64,000 nt of DNA from Achromobacter sp. B7 (GCF_003600685.1 NZ_CP032084.1:1736001-1800000), one strand, 5' to 3'; positions 53,587 through 63,366 are shown, counted from the stretch's first letter. The notes: generated by a model from the letters alone, not told the origin. A program made the numbers and translations.

Positions 53587-54267
53587 ATGCTCTCCCAGCA
53601 AGAACTCAAGCAACAAGCCGCCGACGCCGCCCTGCAATTCGTAGAACAGGTCGCTGGCCCGGACGTCATCATCGGCGTGGGCACGGGCTCTACGGCCGAT
53701 CTGTTCATCGACGGCCTGGCGCGTTTCAAGGGCCGCATCGGCGGCACCGTCGCCAGCTCGGAGCGCAGCGCGGCCCGCCTCGCGGGTCACGGCCTGAAGG
53801 TGCTGGACCTGAACGATGTGTCGACCATGCCCATCTACGTGGACGGCGCCGACGAAATCGACGCGGACCTGTCCATGATCAAGGGCGGCGGCGGCGCGCT
53901 GACGCGCGAGAAAATCGTGGCCTCGGTGGCTGAACGTTTCATCTGCATCGCCGACGAATCCAAGCTGGTCCAGACGCTGGGCAAGTTTCCGCTGCCGCTG
54001 GAAGTGATTCCGATGGCGCGCGAATCCGTGGCCCGCGCCCTGACGGCCCTGGGCGGGCAGCCGCGCCTGCGCGAGGGATTCGTCACCGACAACGGCAACA
54101 TCATCCTGGATGTGTCGGGCCTGGCTATCTCGGATGCGCGCGCGTTCGAGGCGCGGGTCAACAACCTGCCCGGCGTGGTCACCTGCGGTTTATTCGCCCT
54201 GGCCGGCGCCGACGTGGCGCTGCTGGCCACGCAGTCGGGCATCCGCCGCCTGGACCGCGCGGCGTAA
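53587..54267 (+). CDS. rpiA: Ribose-5-phosphate isomerase A
   Basis: A 226-residue RpiA that interconverts ribose 5-phosphate and ribulose 5-phosphate in the pentose phosphate pathway. Seen are G-V-G-T-G-S-T-A near 31-38, D-G-A-D-E-I-D near 86-92 and [11 protein letters not shown] near 99-109, which hold the phosphate and catalytic residues. It stands alone, 39 bases after aidB and 132 before phoU. Confidence 0.96.
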   Translation: MLSQQELKQQAADAALQFVEQVAGPDVIIGVGTGSTADLFIDGLARFKGRIGGTVASSERSAARLAGHGLKVLDLNDVSTMPIYVDGADEIDADLSMIKGGGGALTREKIVASVAERFICIADESKLVQTLGKFPLPLEVIPMARESVARALTALGGQPRLREGFVTDNGNIILDVSGLAISDARAFEARVNNLPGVVTCGLFALAGADVALLATQSGIRRLDRAA

Positions 54268-54299
54268 CGTCGGCGGGCTGCCCGCCTTGATTCATAATC

Positions 54300-54317
54300 C
54301 TGTCACACTTGGGTCAT
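54300..54317 (+). promoter_or_regulatory. Possible Pho box upstream of phoU
   Basis: CTGTCAC-ACTT-GGGTCAT gives two direct half-sites with 11-base spacing, matching the PhoB half-site CTGTCAT at six and five of seven bases. No clear -10 was found at the expected place, so this is tentative. Confidence 0.45.
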
Positions 54318-54399
54318 AACCTTGCCGGTTGTGCAGGCCCATCTCGTAACTCTCTTATTTCGGGGCAATGCAATGAGATCAACCACGCAGGGAGCCCGG

Positions 54400-55122
54400 A
54401 TGACGGAGCATACAAACAAGCAGTTCGACGCCGATCTGGAAAGCGTCCGTTCGCAGTTCTTGCAAATGGGCGGCTTGGTGGAAGCCATGATCCAGGAAGC
54501 GATCGACGCGCTGGCCACCGGCGACCTGTCGCTGGTGGAAAAAGTCCGCGAGCGGGAAAAAGAAGTCAACCGCCACGAAGTCGAGATCGACGAGAGCATC
54601 AGCCGCATCCTGGCCCGCCACCAGCCCACCGCGATCGACCTGCGCATGCTGATGGCCGTGTCCAAGATGCTGACCGACATGGAACGCTCGGGCGACGAGG
54701 CCGAGAAAGTTGCCACCGTGGCGCGTCGCATCCACGAAGCCGAACTGCGCCACATCCCGGTGATTGAGCTGCGCCACATGGCCGCCGCGGTGCGCACCAT
54801 GCTGCATCAGGCGCTGGACGCGTTTGCGCGCCTTGACCCGATCCAGGCCGCCGCCGTCGTGCGCAGCGACAAGGAAGTGGACAAGGAATGGAAGGGCGCA
54901 CTGCGCCACCTCATCACCTACATGATCGAAGACCCGCGCACCATTTCGCGCGCTATCGACATGATCTTCATTGCGCGTGCGCTGGAACGCATTGGCGACC
55001 ATGCCAAGAACATGTCCGAACGCGTGATCTACATGGTCAAGGGCGCGGACGTGCGTCACACGGGCGTCAAGAACACCGAGCGCCTGGCGCGCGGTGAAGA
55101 AGAGTCGGAAGAGGACGCGTAA
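54400..55122 (+). CDS. phoU: Phosphate-specific regulator PhoU
   Basis: A 240-residue PhoU with two three-helix PhoU domains, each with metal-binding acidic motifs (E-V-E-I-D-E-S near 57-63 and E-R-I-G-D-H-A-K-N near 205-213). PhoU dampens PhoR/PhoB signalling and high-affinity phosphate uptake when phosphate is plentiful. Here it is not beside pstSCAB. The ATG at 54400 is five bases after GGGAG. The protein has an acidic C-terminus. Confidence 0.95.
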   Translation: MTEHTNKQFDADLESVRSQFLQMGGLVEAMIQEAIDALATGDLSLVEKVREREKEVNRHEVEIDESISRILARHQPTAIDLRMLMAVSKMLTDMERSGDEAEKVATVARRIHEAELRHIPVIELRHMAAAVRTMLHQALDAFARLDPIQAAAVVRSDKEVDKEWKGALRHLITYMIEDPRTISRAIDMIFIARALERIGDHAKNMSERVIYMVKGADVRHTGVKNTERLARGEEESEEDA

Positions 55123-55158
55123 ACCAACGGCTTGCGGCCACGCAGGCGAATAGACAAA

Positions 55159-55185
55159 ACCCGGCACATCGCGCCGGGTTTTTTT
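55159..55185. terminator. Terminator after phoU
   Basis: ACCCGGC pairs with GCCGGGT around a seven-base loop, followed by seven T; the A-run on the other side lets it also serve the leftward phospholipase gene. Confidence 0.85.
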
Positions 55186-55215
55186 ATGGCCCGCATCGCA
55201 CTGCGGCGCACCGCG

Positions 55216-57165
55216 CTAGAGCGGCAGCACGGCGCCCTGGCACAGCCGGGGGTCGGGCACGCCGGGCTTGCCGGCGTCGATGCGTCCCGCAAGCCTGCGC
55301 CCGAAAGCCGGCAGGGCGGGCGCACTGACCTGCACGTCGTACCAGCCTTCGCAGCCCACGTACTTCAGCTCCAATGCGCCGCCCGCCTGCACGTGCGCCA
55401 TCGTGCGCCAACCGTCGCCCATGTTCGATTCCAGCTTGACCGGCTGAGGCGTATCGCTGTGGTTGACCAGCCGGATGCGCAGGCCGGAAGTCACCGGCAC
55501 CAGCTGCGCTTCCAGCATGCCGGCATCTTGCGCATCGCCCTTGAATTGGCGATGGAAGCCGTCCGGACCCAGCAGCCATAGATCGTAGGCGCCGCCCGTG
55601 CCCAGACGCCAACCATCGTCCAGCCGGGCGCCGGGGCCGATGGTGTAGCGGCGGGGCGCGCGCGCCAGGTCAAGGCGATCGTAGACGTGCAAAACGGCCG
55701 CTGCGCTGCCGGGGTTGCGCAGGGTCAGCCGATAGTGCTCGGCATCGGCGGTCATGCGGCCCACGGCTTCCAGCGCGTACGGCAGGGCGCAGGCGTGGCG
55801 GTTGCTGTCGGGATGATGCGGGCCCCGGTCGCCGCTGAAGTCGAAAGCGGATGTCAGGTCGCCCGCCACGGCCCGCCGCCATGCGCTGATGTTGGGTTCG
55901 GCCACGCCAAAGCGCGCTTCCAGAAAGCGGATCACCGAGGTGTGATCGAACACCTGCGAATTGACCCAGCCGCCTCGGCTCCAGGGCGAAACCACCAGCA
56001 TCGGCACGCGCGGCCCCAGCCCGAAAGCGCGGCCGTGCAGGGCGGCAGGGTCTTCCAACGCGGCGCTGGGTCCGCATCGGGCATCGTGGTATTCGCCGTC
56101 CAGTTCCACCGTGGACAGGCCGCCCGAATAGCCATCGTCGTGGCGCGCGGGGGGCGCCGGCGGCGGTGCGTGGTCGAAGAAGCAATCGTTTTCGTCATAG
56201 GTAACGAGGAAAACGCAGCGGCTCCAGGTGTCGGGATTGCCGGTCAGGATGTCCAGCACGCGCTCGGTGTAGGCGCCGCCCTGCCTGGGCGACGACACTT
56301 CGGGATGTTCCGAATCGGCCGTGGGCGCGATGATCCACGACACGGCCGGCAACTGGCCGGTGGCCACGTCGTGCGCCAGGTCATCCAGCGTGTGGGTGGA
56401 CAGGGCACGGTCGCGCAGCGGCGCCGACTCCGCGCTGCTGGCGTAGGCTTGGCGATACTGCCGGAAGCCTGCCAGCGGATTGTCGTGAAAGTTGTCGGCC
56501 ATGTCCTGGTAGATGCGCCAGTCCACGCCGGCGTCTTGCAGGCGTTCGGGGTAGGTGGTCCAGCCATAGCCTTCTGTGGCTGGCCCCAGCCGGTCGTAGG
56601 TGTTCACCAGCGCCGGGCCGCCGGCGGTGCCGGTGGGGTCATTCGTGCCCGTCCACAGGAACAGGCGGTTGGGATTGGTGCCCGCGTGCAATGAACAGTG
56701 GTAGGCGTCGCACACGGTGAATGCGTTGGCCAGGGCGGTCTGGAACGGGACGTCCTGGCTGCTGTAGGCGCCCAGCCCCAGGCGGCCCTTGGCCGGCAGC
56801 CAGTGGTCCATGCGGCCGTCGTTCCAGGCGTCTTGCGCATCCAGCCAGGTGTGCGGCGTGATATAGCCGACGGGCGTGTCGCTGGCATGTTCGGCGCGCA
56901 GCGAATAAGGCCGGCAGGTGGCCGCGCCGTCAGTCTGCGTCAGCACGTTGCCGGCGATGGTGGGCACGGGATGCGGATCGGCAAAGCCTCGCACGCCAGG
57001 CAGTGTGCCGAAATAATGATCGAACGACCGATTTTCCTGCATCAGGATGACAACGTGCCGGACATCGCGCAGCGTACCCGTCTGGCGATCGGGTTCGATC
57101 TGCATGGCGCGCTGAATGGACGACGGCGGATCGGCGGGGAGAGGCAAGCGCGATTCTTCTTTCAT
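55216..57165 (-). CDS. Phosphocholine-type phospholipase C lacking the Tat signal
   Basis: A 649-residue phospholipase C/acid phosphatase superfamily enzyme. It has V-V-I-L-M-Q-E-N-R-S-F-D-H-Y-F-G near 38-53 with metal-binding residues, T-Y-D-E-N-D near 323-328, and two C-terminal DUF756 domains (about 460-640). Such enzymes cleave phosphocholine or phosphoethanolamine headgroups outside the cytoplasm and are exported by Tat; the start here reads M-K-E-E-S-R-L-P-L-P-A-D and shows no twin arginine or hydrophobic helix. It is convergent with phoU. Confidence 0.9.
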   Translation of the reverse strand: MKEESRLPLPADPPSSIQRAMQIEPDRQTGTLRDVRHVVILMQENRSFDHYFGTLPGVRGFADPHPVPTIAGNVLTQTDGAATCRPYSLRAEHASDTPVGYITPHTWLDAQDAWNDGRMDHWLPAKGRLGLGAYSSQDVPFQTALANAFTVCDAYHCSLHAGTNPNRLFLWTGTNDPTGTAGGPALVNTYDRLGPATEGYGWTTYPERLQDAGVDWRIYQDMADNFHDNPLAGFRQYRQAYASSAESAPLRDRALSTHTLDDLAHDVATGQLPAVSWIIAPTADSEHPEVSSPRQGGAYTERVLDILTGNPDTWSRCVFLVTYDENDCFFDHAPPPAPPARHDDGYSGGLSTVELDGEYHDARCGPSAALEDPAALHGRAFGLGPRVPMLVVSPWSRGGWVNSQVFDHTSVIRFLEARFGVAEPNISAWRRAVAGDLTSAFDFSGDRGPHHPDSNRHACALPYALEAVGRMTADAEHYRLTLRNPGSAAAVLHVYDRLDLARAPRRYTIGPGARLDDGWRLGTGGAYDLWLLGPDGFHRQFKGDAQDAGMLEAQLVPVTSGLRIRLVNHSDTPQPVKLESNMGDGWRTMAHVQAGGALELKYVGCEGWYDVQVSAPALPAFGRRLAGRIDAGKPGVPDPRLCQGAVLPL

Positions 57166-57253
57166 GACAGCATTAATACGGCCGGCAAACTTCGATCTTA
57201 AGGGCAGCTTCAGCTTGCGTGTCCGTGATCACGCGACAGCGAGCCAAAATGCA

Positions 57254-57277
57254 AAGCCCCTCGCGAACGAGGGGCTT
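57254..57277 (-). terminator. Terminator after yggX
   Basis: AAGCCCCTCG pairs perfectly with CGAGGGGCTT around CGAA; on the reverse strand it is followed by TGCATTTTGG. A palindrome CGTGATCACG lies just beside it (57224-57233). Confidence 0.7.
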
Positions 57278-57301
57278 CGTGATGGGCCGCGGAGTGCCGG
57301 A

Positions 57302-57574
57302 TCAGGCCGACGGCGGAACGTAGCCGTGGGCTTCGACGGTGCCGTCTTCGAACAGGAAGCGCTCCATCTGTTCTTTCAGGTACTTGCGGGCGCGGGCGTC
57401 AGCCAGGTTCAGGCGGTTTTCATTGACCAGGCGCGTCTGGATGGCTTTCCATTCTTCCCAGGCTTCCTTGGAAATGCTCTGCCAGATCTTCGTGCCGAGT
57501 TCACCGGGGTAGGGGGGGAAATCCAGCCCTTCGGCTTCACGCTTCAATTTCACACAGTTGACGATACGGGACAT
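57302..57574 (-). CDS. yggX: Oxidative damage protection/Fe-S trafficking protein YggX
   Basis: A 90-residue protein of exact family length. It keeps the N-terminal Cys7 (R-I-V-N-C-V-K-L), the [11 protein letters not shown] segment near 20-30 and [11 protein letters not shown] near 64-74. YggX protects Fe-S enzymes and limits labile iron. It is downstream of argA in the same direction. Confidence 0.95.
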   Translation of the reverse strand: MSRIVNCVKLKREAEGLDFPPYPGELGTKIWQSISKEAWEEWKAIQTRLVNENRLNLADARARKYLKEQMERFLFEDGTVEAHGYVPPSA

Positions 57575-57687
57575 GGTTCGCTGCCGAATAAGGAATAACG
57601 CCGTATTTTAGCGGGCTTGGCGCGGCTAGGGCGCCAAGCCCCTTCGAACGCTGGGGACGGTACGGTGGGAACGGCCCGCCGGCAGCG

Positions 57688-59046
57688 TTACAGCTTCTTG
57701 ATGAAGACGAGGCTGTTGCGCGACCGGTTGTAGTTGTTCTGCTTTTCACGCGGCAGGTCGGCAATGCCGCCTTGCACGAAGCCGCGCTTCATGAACCAGT
57801 GCGACGTGCGCGTGGTCAGCACGAACAAGCGCTTGGCGCCGGAAGCGCGTGCGCGGGACTCCATATGGCGCAGCAGGATTTCGCCTTCGCCCGAGCCTTG
57901 CCATTCCGGGTGCACGATCAGGCAGGCCATCTCGGCCATCTGTTCGTCGGCAAAGGTGTGCAGCGCCGCGCAGCCGTAGATGACGCCGTCGTGCTCCAGC
58001 ACGGTGAAGTTTTCTACGTCGCGCTCGATCACGCTGCGCGGGCGCGGCACCAGCGTGCCGTCCGCTTCCAGCGGTTCGATCAGGCTGAGGATGGCGCCCA
58101 CGTCGTCGATCGTGGCGGCGCGCAAATCGTCCAGCGTGTCTTCGACCACCATGGTGCCCACGCCGTCGTGGGTGAAGATTTCAAGCAGCACGCTGCCGTC
58201 CAGCGCAAAGGGCAGCAAGTGGGCGCGCGCCACGCCGCGCTTGACCGCCAGCGACGCGTATTGCAGGAAAGCGTGCGTTTCCTCGTCAAGTTCGCCGCCG
58301 GCCAGCAACGCGTCGGCATCCACGCGCGCCAGTTCGGTGTCCAGCGTGCCGTCATCGTTCAGCACGCCTTGCGAGGTCGACAGGAAGATCAGTTTTTCAG
58401 CGCGCAGGGCCACGGCGACGCTGGTGGCCAGGTCTTCCATGGCCAGGTTGAACGCGTCGCCCGTCGGCGAGAAGCCCAGGGGCGACAGCAGCACCACGGA
58501 CGAGCCTTTTTCGATGGCGAACTTCAATGCCTCGACGTCGATCTTGCGGACCTGGCCGGTGTGCTTGTAGTCCACCCCTTCGAGCACGCCAGTGGGGCGG
58601 GCGGTGACGAAGTTGCCGGAAATGACGCGGATGTGCGCATGCGACATCGGCGTGTTGGGCAGCCCCTGGCTGAACGCGGCTTCGATGTCCAGGCGGATTT
58701 CGCCCGCGGCTTCCTTGGCGCATTCCAGCGCGGCCGCGTCGGTGGGGGCCAGGCCACGGTCGAACTGCTGTGTGTAGCCCTTCAGGCGCAGCTGTTCATT
58801 GACCTGGGGCCGGGACCCGTGCACCAGCACCAGCCGGATGCCCAGGGACGACAGCAGCGACAAGTCCTGCACCAGCGCATTGAGCGCGCCGGCCTGAACC
58901 AGTTCGCCGCCAAACGCCACCACGAACGTCTTGCCTCGGAATGCATGCACATAGGGCGCCACGTCTCGAAACCATCGGACGAATTGGGCGGGTGCGAATT
59001 CCGGGGCTTCAAGGGCGGAGACGGTGTCTGGTTCCAGGTCGGGCAT
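57688..59046 (-). CDS. argA: N-acetylglutamate synthase ArgA
   Basis: A 452-residue enzyme of the ArgA type. The N-terminal amino-acid-kinase-like domain (about 25-295) has F-V-V-A-F-G-G-E near 41-48 and V-H-G-S-R-P-Q-V-N near 74-82; it binds arginine as feedback inhibitor. The C-terminal GNAT domain (about 310-450; E-W-Q-G-S-G-E-G-E-I-L-L near 385-396) acetylates glutamate from acetyl-CoA. This is the first step of arginine synthesis. It is divergent from hrpA. Confidence 0.95.
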   Translation of the reverse strand: MPDLEPDTVSALEAPEFAPAQFVRWFRDVAPYVHAFRGKTFVVAFGGELVQAGALNALVQDLSLLSSLGIRLVLVHGSRPQVNEQLRLKGYTQQFDRGLAPTDAAALECAKEAAGEIRLDIEAAFSQGLPNTPMSHAHIRVISGNFVTARPTGVLEGVDYKHTGQVRKIDVEALKFAIEKGSSVVLLSPLGFSPTGDAFNLAMEDLATSVAVALRAEKLIFLSTSQGVLNDDGTLDTELARVDADALLAGGELDEETHAFLQYASLAVKRGVARAHLLPFALDGSVLLEIFTHDGVGTMVVEDTLDDLRAATIDDVGAILSLIEPLEADGTLVPRPRSVIERDVENFTVLEHDGVIYGCAALHTFADEQMAEMACLIVHPEWQGSGEGEILLRHMESRARASGAKRLFVLTTRTSHWFMKRGFVQGGIADLPREKQNNYNRSRNSLVFIKKL

Positions 59047-59233
59047 GATGGGCGGAGGGATTCCTGAGAGTCGGTAAAAACGCGGCGCCTTGCCGCGTCA
59101 TAGCGCCGTCGCATGACGGCGTGGCGAAATTATATGGCCCACGGGATGGGGCGCAGGCGGAAAATCAAGGCTAATTTAGTGCCGGATTTCGATGCGTTCC
59201 CAAGGGGGCGCCGGCAGGGGCGCCAGAGAAATT

Positions 59234-59239
59234 TATAAT
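59234..59239 (+). promoter_or_regulatory. -10 element upstream of hrpA
   Basis: A perfect TATAAT lies 25 bases before the hrpA ATG; no -35 is recognisable at 17 bases. The 217-base gap to argA holds nothing else I can identify. Confidence 0.35.
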
Positions 59240-59263
59240 GCCGGGCTAACCGGACTATCGTAC

Positions 59264-62200
59264 ATGCCTGATTCATCTCGCCCGCGGGCGCCCAAAGCGG
59301 CTTCCCCGGGGGCCCCCGACGCGCCTGCCGCCCCGGCCGAGGCCGCCCGCGCGCCCCGCCGGCCCGCAAGGCCAGCGTCCGCCGAACGTCCTGAACGTCC
59401 TGCGCGCGTAGAGCGCCCCGAACGTCCCGAGCGTCCCGAGCGGCCTGCCCGCGCGGAGCGCCCCGCACGCCCCGAGCGGCCGCCGCGCGCGGATCGCCCC
59501 GAGCGGCCGATTCCTGCCGTGAATTACCCCGAAGACCTGCCCGTCAGTGCGCGGCGGCAGGAGATCGCGCGTGCGATCGCGGGCCATCAGGTTGTGATCG
59601 TCAGCGGGGAAACCGGCTCGGGCAAAACCACGCAGCTGCCCAAGATCTGCCTGGAGCTGGGCCGGGGCCGTCAGAAGATGATTGGCCATACCCAGCCCCG
59701 ACGCCTGGCCGCCACCTCGGTCGCCAAGCGCATTGCCGAAGAGCTGAACACGCCCCTGGGCGAAGTGGTGGGCTACCAGGTGCGCTTTAACGACCGCACC
59801 GGCCCCAACGCGTCCATCAAGCTGATGACCGACGGTATCTTGCTGGCCGAGTCGCAGCGCGATCCGCTTTTGCGCCGCTACGACACCATCATCATCGACG
59901 AGGCGCACGAACGTAGCCTGAACATCGATTTCCTGCTGGGCTATCTGAAGCAGCTGCTGCCGCGCCGCCCGGACCTGAAACTGATCATCACGTCGGCCAC
60001 CATCGATGCCGACCGCTTTGCCAAGCACTTTGCCGCCTCGGAAGACAAGCCCGCCCCGGTCATCGAGGTGTCGGGCCGGCTGTACCCGGTGGAAGTGCGC
60101 TATCGCCCCGTGCGGGAAGAACCGGCCGAAGACGCCGCCGCGCCCGCCGCCAAGCCGGGCCGCGACCGCGAACGCATGTCGGGCGACGAAGAACGCGACC
60201 TGATCGACGCCATAGTCGACGCCGTGGACGAGTGCGCACGGCACGGCCCGGGCGACGTGCTGGTGTTCTTGCCCGGCGAGCGCGAGATCCGCGAATCCGC
60301 CGAAGCGCTGCGCAAGCGCCATCCGGCTGGCACCGAAGTGCTGCCGCTGTACGCGCGGCTATCGCAGGCCGAGCAGGAACAGATCTTCCACCCGCGCACG
60401 AATGCGCGGCGCATCGTGCTGGCCACCAACGTGGCCGAGACCTCGCTGACGGTGCCCGGCATCCGCTTCGTGGTCGATAGCGGGCTGGCGCGCATCAAGC
60501 GCTATTCGTGGCGCAACAAGGTTGAACAGCTGCGCATCGAGCCCATCAGCCGCGCGTCGGCCAACCAGCGCGCCGGCCGCTGCGGCCGCGTGGGGCCGGG
60601 CCTGTGCATCCGACTCTACGACGAGCTGGACTTCAATAACCGGGCGCCGTTCACCGACCCGGAAGTGCTGCGCTCGTCGCTGGCGTCCGTCATCCTGCGG
60701 ATGAAGTCGCTGAAGCTGGACGATATCGAACAGTTTCCGTTCGTCGAGGCGCCGCCGGGCCGCGCGGTGGCCGACGGCTACCATCTGTTGCAAGAACTGG
60801 GCGCCATCGAACTGGCCTCCGCTTCCGACGACGAAGGCGAAGGCGAGGCGACCCGCACCGGCGCGTCGTTCGTGCTGACTGAAACCGGCCATGAACTGGC
60901 CAAGCTGCCGGTGGACCCGCGCATCGGCCGCATGATCCTGGCCGCGCGCGAACACCAATGCCTGGCCGAAATGCTGATCATCGCGTCGGCCCTGTCGGTG
61001 CAGGACGCGCGCGACCGCCCCATGCAAGAGCGCGAAGCCGCCGAGGCCGCGCACGCCAAGTTCGCCGATGACAAATCGGAGTTCATTTCTTTCCTGAAGT
61101 TGTGGCGCTGGTATGGCGAACAGGTGCAGCACAAGGCGTCCCAGCGCAAGCTGGTGGGCTTGTTGCGGCAGAACTTCCTGTCGCCGATCCGGCTGCGCGA
61201 ATGGCACGACGTGCACACGCAACTGGCCGCGCTGGTGGGCGAGCAGGGCTGGCGCGTGAACCAGGCGGAAGCCACCTACGAACAGCTGCATCTGGCGCTG
61301 CTGTCCGGCCTGTTGGGCAATATCGGCTTCAAAAGCGATGAAGGCGGCCACTATCAGGGCGCGCGCGAAATCCGCTTCCACATCCACCCGGGCTCGCGCC
61401 TGGTCAAGAAGGCCGGCCGCTGGATCATGGCGGCTGAATTGGTCGAGACCACGCGCCTGTATGCGCGCTGCGTGGCGCGGATCGACCCCGTGTGGCTGGA
61501 AAAGGTGGGCGCCCACCTGATTCGCAAGAATTGGTCGGACCCGCGTTGGGAAAAGAAGGCCGGGCAGGTGGTGGCCAATGAACGCGCCACGCTGTACGGC
61601 CTGACGATCTACACGGGCCGACGCATTCAATACGGGCGCGTCAACCCGACGCAGGCGCGCGAACTCTTTATCCGCCAGGCGCTGGTGCCCGGCGAGATCG
61701 ACACGCGCCTGCCGTTCGTGGCGCACAACCGCAAGCTGATCGCCGGCATCGAAAAGCTGGAACATCAGACGCGTCGCCCCGACATTCTGGTGGACGACGA
61801 ACTGATCTTCGCCTTCTACGACCGCCAACTGCCGGCGGATATCTCGCAGACGGCCACGCTGGAAAAGTGGGTGTCCAGCCTGGACAAGGCCGCCGCCGCC
61901 AAGCTGATGCTGACGCGCGACGAGCTCATGCGCCACGAAGCCGCGGGCGTCACCACCGATGTCTTCCCCAAAAAGGTGGAATGGCAGGGCGTGACGATGG
62001 CGCTGGACTATCACTTCGAGCCCGGTTCCCCGCGCGACGGCGTGACCCTGTCGGTGCCCTTGTTTGCGTTGAACCAGATCGACCCGGCGCGCTGCGAATG
62101 GCTCGTGCCCGGCATGCTCAAGGAAAAGGTCCACCTGCTGTTGAAGTCGTTGCCGCAAAAGCTGCGTCGCCATTGCGTGCCGTTGCCTGACTACGCGGCC

Positions 62201-63340
62201 GGCTTTTACGACCGCTGGTTTGAACGCCAGGCCGATCCGCAGCAAGGCTTGGTGGAGGCCATCATTGCCGACATGTGGGACCAGGTGCAGGTGCGTCCGG
62301 CCGTGGGCGACTTCAAGCTGGAAACCTTGCCCGCGCACTTGTTCATGAACTTCCGCGTGGTGGACGAACACGGTCGCATGCTGGCGGCCGGGCGCAACCT
62401 GGCGCAGTTGCGGGCTGAATTCGGCAAGCAGGCGCAGGCCACGTTCCAGCAACTGGCCGCCAGCGATACGCAGGTGGCCCAGGCGCTGGCGCACGAAAAC
62501 CTGACGACGTGGTCGTTCGGCCCCTTGCCGGAAATCATGGAGATCAAGCGGCGTGGCCAGTCGGTGATCGGCTATCCCGCGCTGGTGGATCGCGGCACGC
62601 ATTGCGACCTGGACGTTTTCGACGACCCTGACGAGGCGCGCAAGCATCACCGCGCCGGCCTGCTGCGGCTGTTCCGTCTGGGCCTGCGCGAGCAGGTCAA
62701 GTTCCTGGAAAAGAACCTGGCCGACCTGACCAAGATCAGCATGCTGTACATGACGCTGGGCACGCAGGAAGAATTGCGCGACCAGATCATCGACTGCGCG
62801 CTGGGCCAGGCCTGCCTGGCCGAACCCTGGCCGGTGAACGAGCAGCAGTTCGATGCACGCCGCGCGGAAGGCAAGGGCAGGCTGGGGCTGTTGGCCCAGG
62901 AGGTTGCGCGGCTGGCCGGCGCGGTGCTGACCGAGTACGCCGCCGTGCAGCGCAAGCTGCCGCAAGCCAAGCCGCACGCGTCCGCCTACGCCGACCTGCA
63001 ACAGCAATTAAGCGCGCTGATGCCCAAGTGGTTCATCCGCGACACGCCTTATGCCCAGTTGTCGCACTACCCGCGTTACCTGAAGGCCGCCGTGGCGCGT
63101 ATCGACAAGCTGCGTGCCGACCCGGCGCGCGACGCCAAGCTGGTGGCCGAAATGGCGCCGCTGCTGACGCAATATCAGCGGGCACGGTCGGCGCTGAAGG
63201 GGGCGCCGGACCCGCGCCTGGACGAGTTCCGGTGGTTGCTTGAGGAATTGCGGGTGGCGTTGTTTGCCCAAGAGCTGCGCACGCCGATGCCGGTTTCGGT
63301 AAAGCGGCTGATGAAAAGCTGGGAATCGCTCAAGCGCTGA
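59264..63340 (+). CDS. hrpA: ATP-dependent RNA helicase HrpA
   Basis: A 1358-residue DEAH-box helicase. The first about 85 residues are Arg/Pro/Glu low-complexity repeats; then Walker A G-E-T-G-S-G-K-T-T (about 115-123), D-E-A-H near 212-215, S-A-T near 243-245, and motif VI Q-R-A-G-R-C-G-R near 434-441. The HA2, OB-fold and the long HrpA-specific C-terminal DUF3418 region follow. HrpA rescues stalled ribosomes and collided transcripts. The ATG at 59264 is not preceded by a strong ribosome site. It ends in a hairpin shared with lpxO. Confidence 0.94.
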   Translation: MPDSSRPRAPKAASPGAPDAPAAPAEAARAPRRPARPASAERPERPARVERPERPERPERPARAERPARPERPPRADRPERPIPAVNYPEDLPVSARRQEIARAIAGHQVVIVSGETGSGKTTQLPKICLELGRGRQKMIGHTQPRRLAATSVAKRIAEELNTPLGEVVGYQVRFNDRTGPNASIKLMTDGILLAESQRDPLLRRYDTIIIDEAHERSLNIDFLLGYLKQLLPRRPDLKLIITSATIDADRFAKHFAASEDKPAPVIEVSGRLYPVEVRYRPVREEPAEDAAAPAAKPGRDRERMSGDEERDLIDAIVDAVDECARHGPGDVLVFLPGEREIRESAEALRKRHPAGTEVLPLYARLSQAEQEQIFHPRTNARRIVLATNVAETSLTVPGIRFVVDSGLARIKRYSWRNKVEQLRIEPISRASANQRAGRCGRVGPGLCIRLYDELDFNNRAPFTDPEVLRSSLASVILRMKSLKLDDIEQFPFVEAPPGRAVADGYHLLQELGAIELASASDDEGEGEATRTGASFVLTETGHELAKLPVDPRIGRMILAAREHQCLAEMLIIASALSVQDARDRPMQEREAAEAAHAKFADDKSEFISFLKLWRWYGEQVQHKASQRKLVGLLRQNFLSPIRLREWHDVHTQLAALVGEQGWRVNQAEATYEQLHLALLSGLLGNIGFKSDEGGHYQGAREIRFHIHPGSRLVKKAGRWIMAAELVETTRLYARCVARIDPVWLEKVGAHLIRKNWSDPRWEKKAGQVVANERATLYGLTIYTGRRIQYGRVNPTQARELFIRQALVPGEIDTRLPFVAHNRKLIAGIEKLEHQTRRPDILVDDELIFAFYDRQLPADISQTATLEKWVSSLDKAAAAKLMLTRDELMRHEAAGVTTDVFPKKVEWQGVTMALDYHFEPGSPRDGVTLSVPLFALNQIDPARCEWLVPGMLKEKVHLLLKSLPQKLRRHCVPLPDYAAGFYDRWFERQADPQQGLVEAIIADMWDQVQVRPAVGDFKLETLPAHLFMNFRVVDEHGRMLAAGRNLAQLRAEFGKQAQATFQQLAASDTQVAQALAHENLTTWSFGPLPEIMEIKRRGQSVIGYPALVDRGTHCDLDVFDDPDEARKHHRAGLLRLFRLGLREQVKFLEKNLADLTKISMLYMTLGTQEELRDQIIDCALGQACLAEPWPVNEQQFDARRAEGKGRLGLLAQEVARLAGAVLTEYAAVQRKLPQAKPHASAYADLQQQLSALMPKWFIRDTPYAQLSHYPRYLKAAVARIDKLRADPARDAKLVAEMAPLLTQYQRARSALKGAPDPRLDEFRWLLEELRVALFAQELRTPMPVSVKRLMKSWESLKR

Positions 63341-63366
63341 GGCTGGCTTGAGGGGGGCTTGAGAGG

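Noticed and set aside
57688..59046. Acetylglutamate kinase (ArgB) from the N-terminal kinase fold
   Set aside because: The protein continues into a GNAT domain, so it is ArgA; the kinase-like part is regulatory.
60359..63007. An 880-codon open frame antisense to hrpA
   Set aside because: Same reason; the forward frame carries all helicase motifs, and the reverse product has no domain or composition of a real protein.
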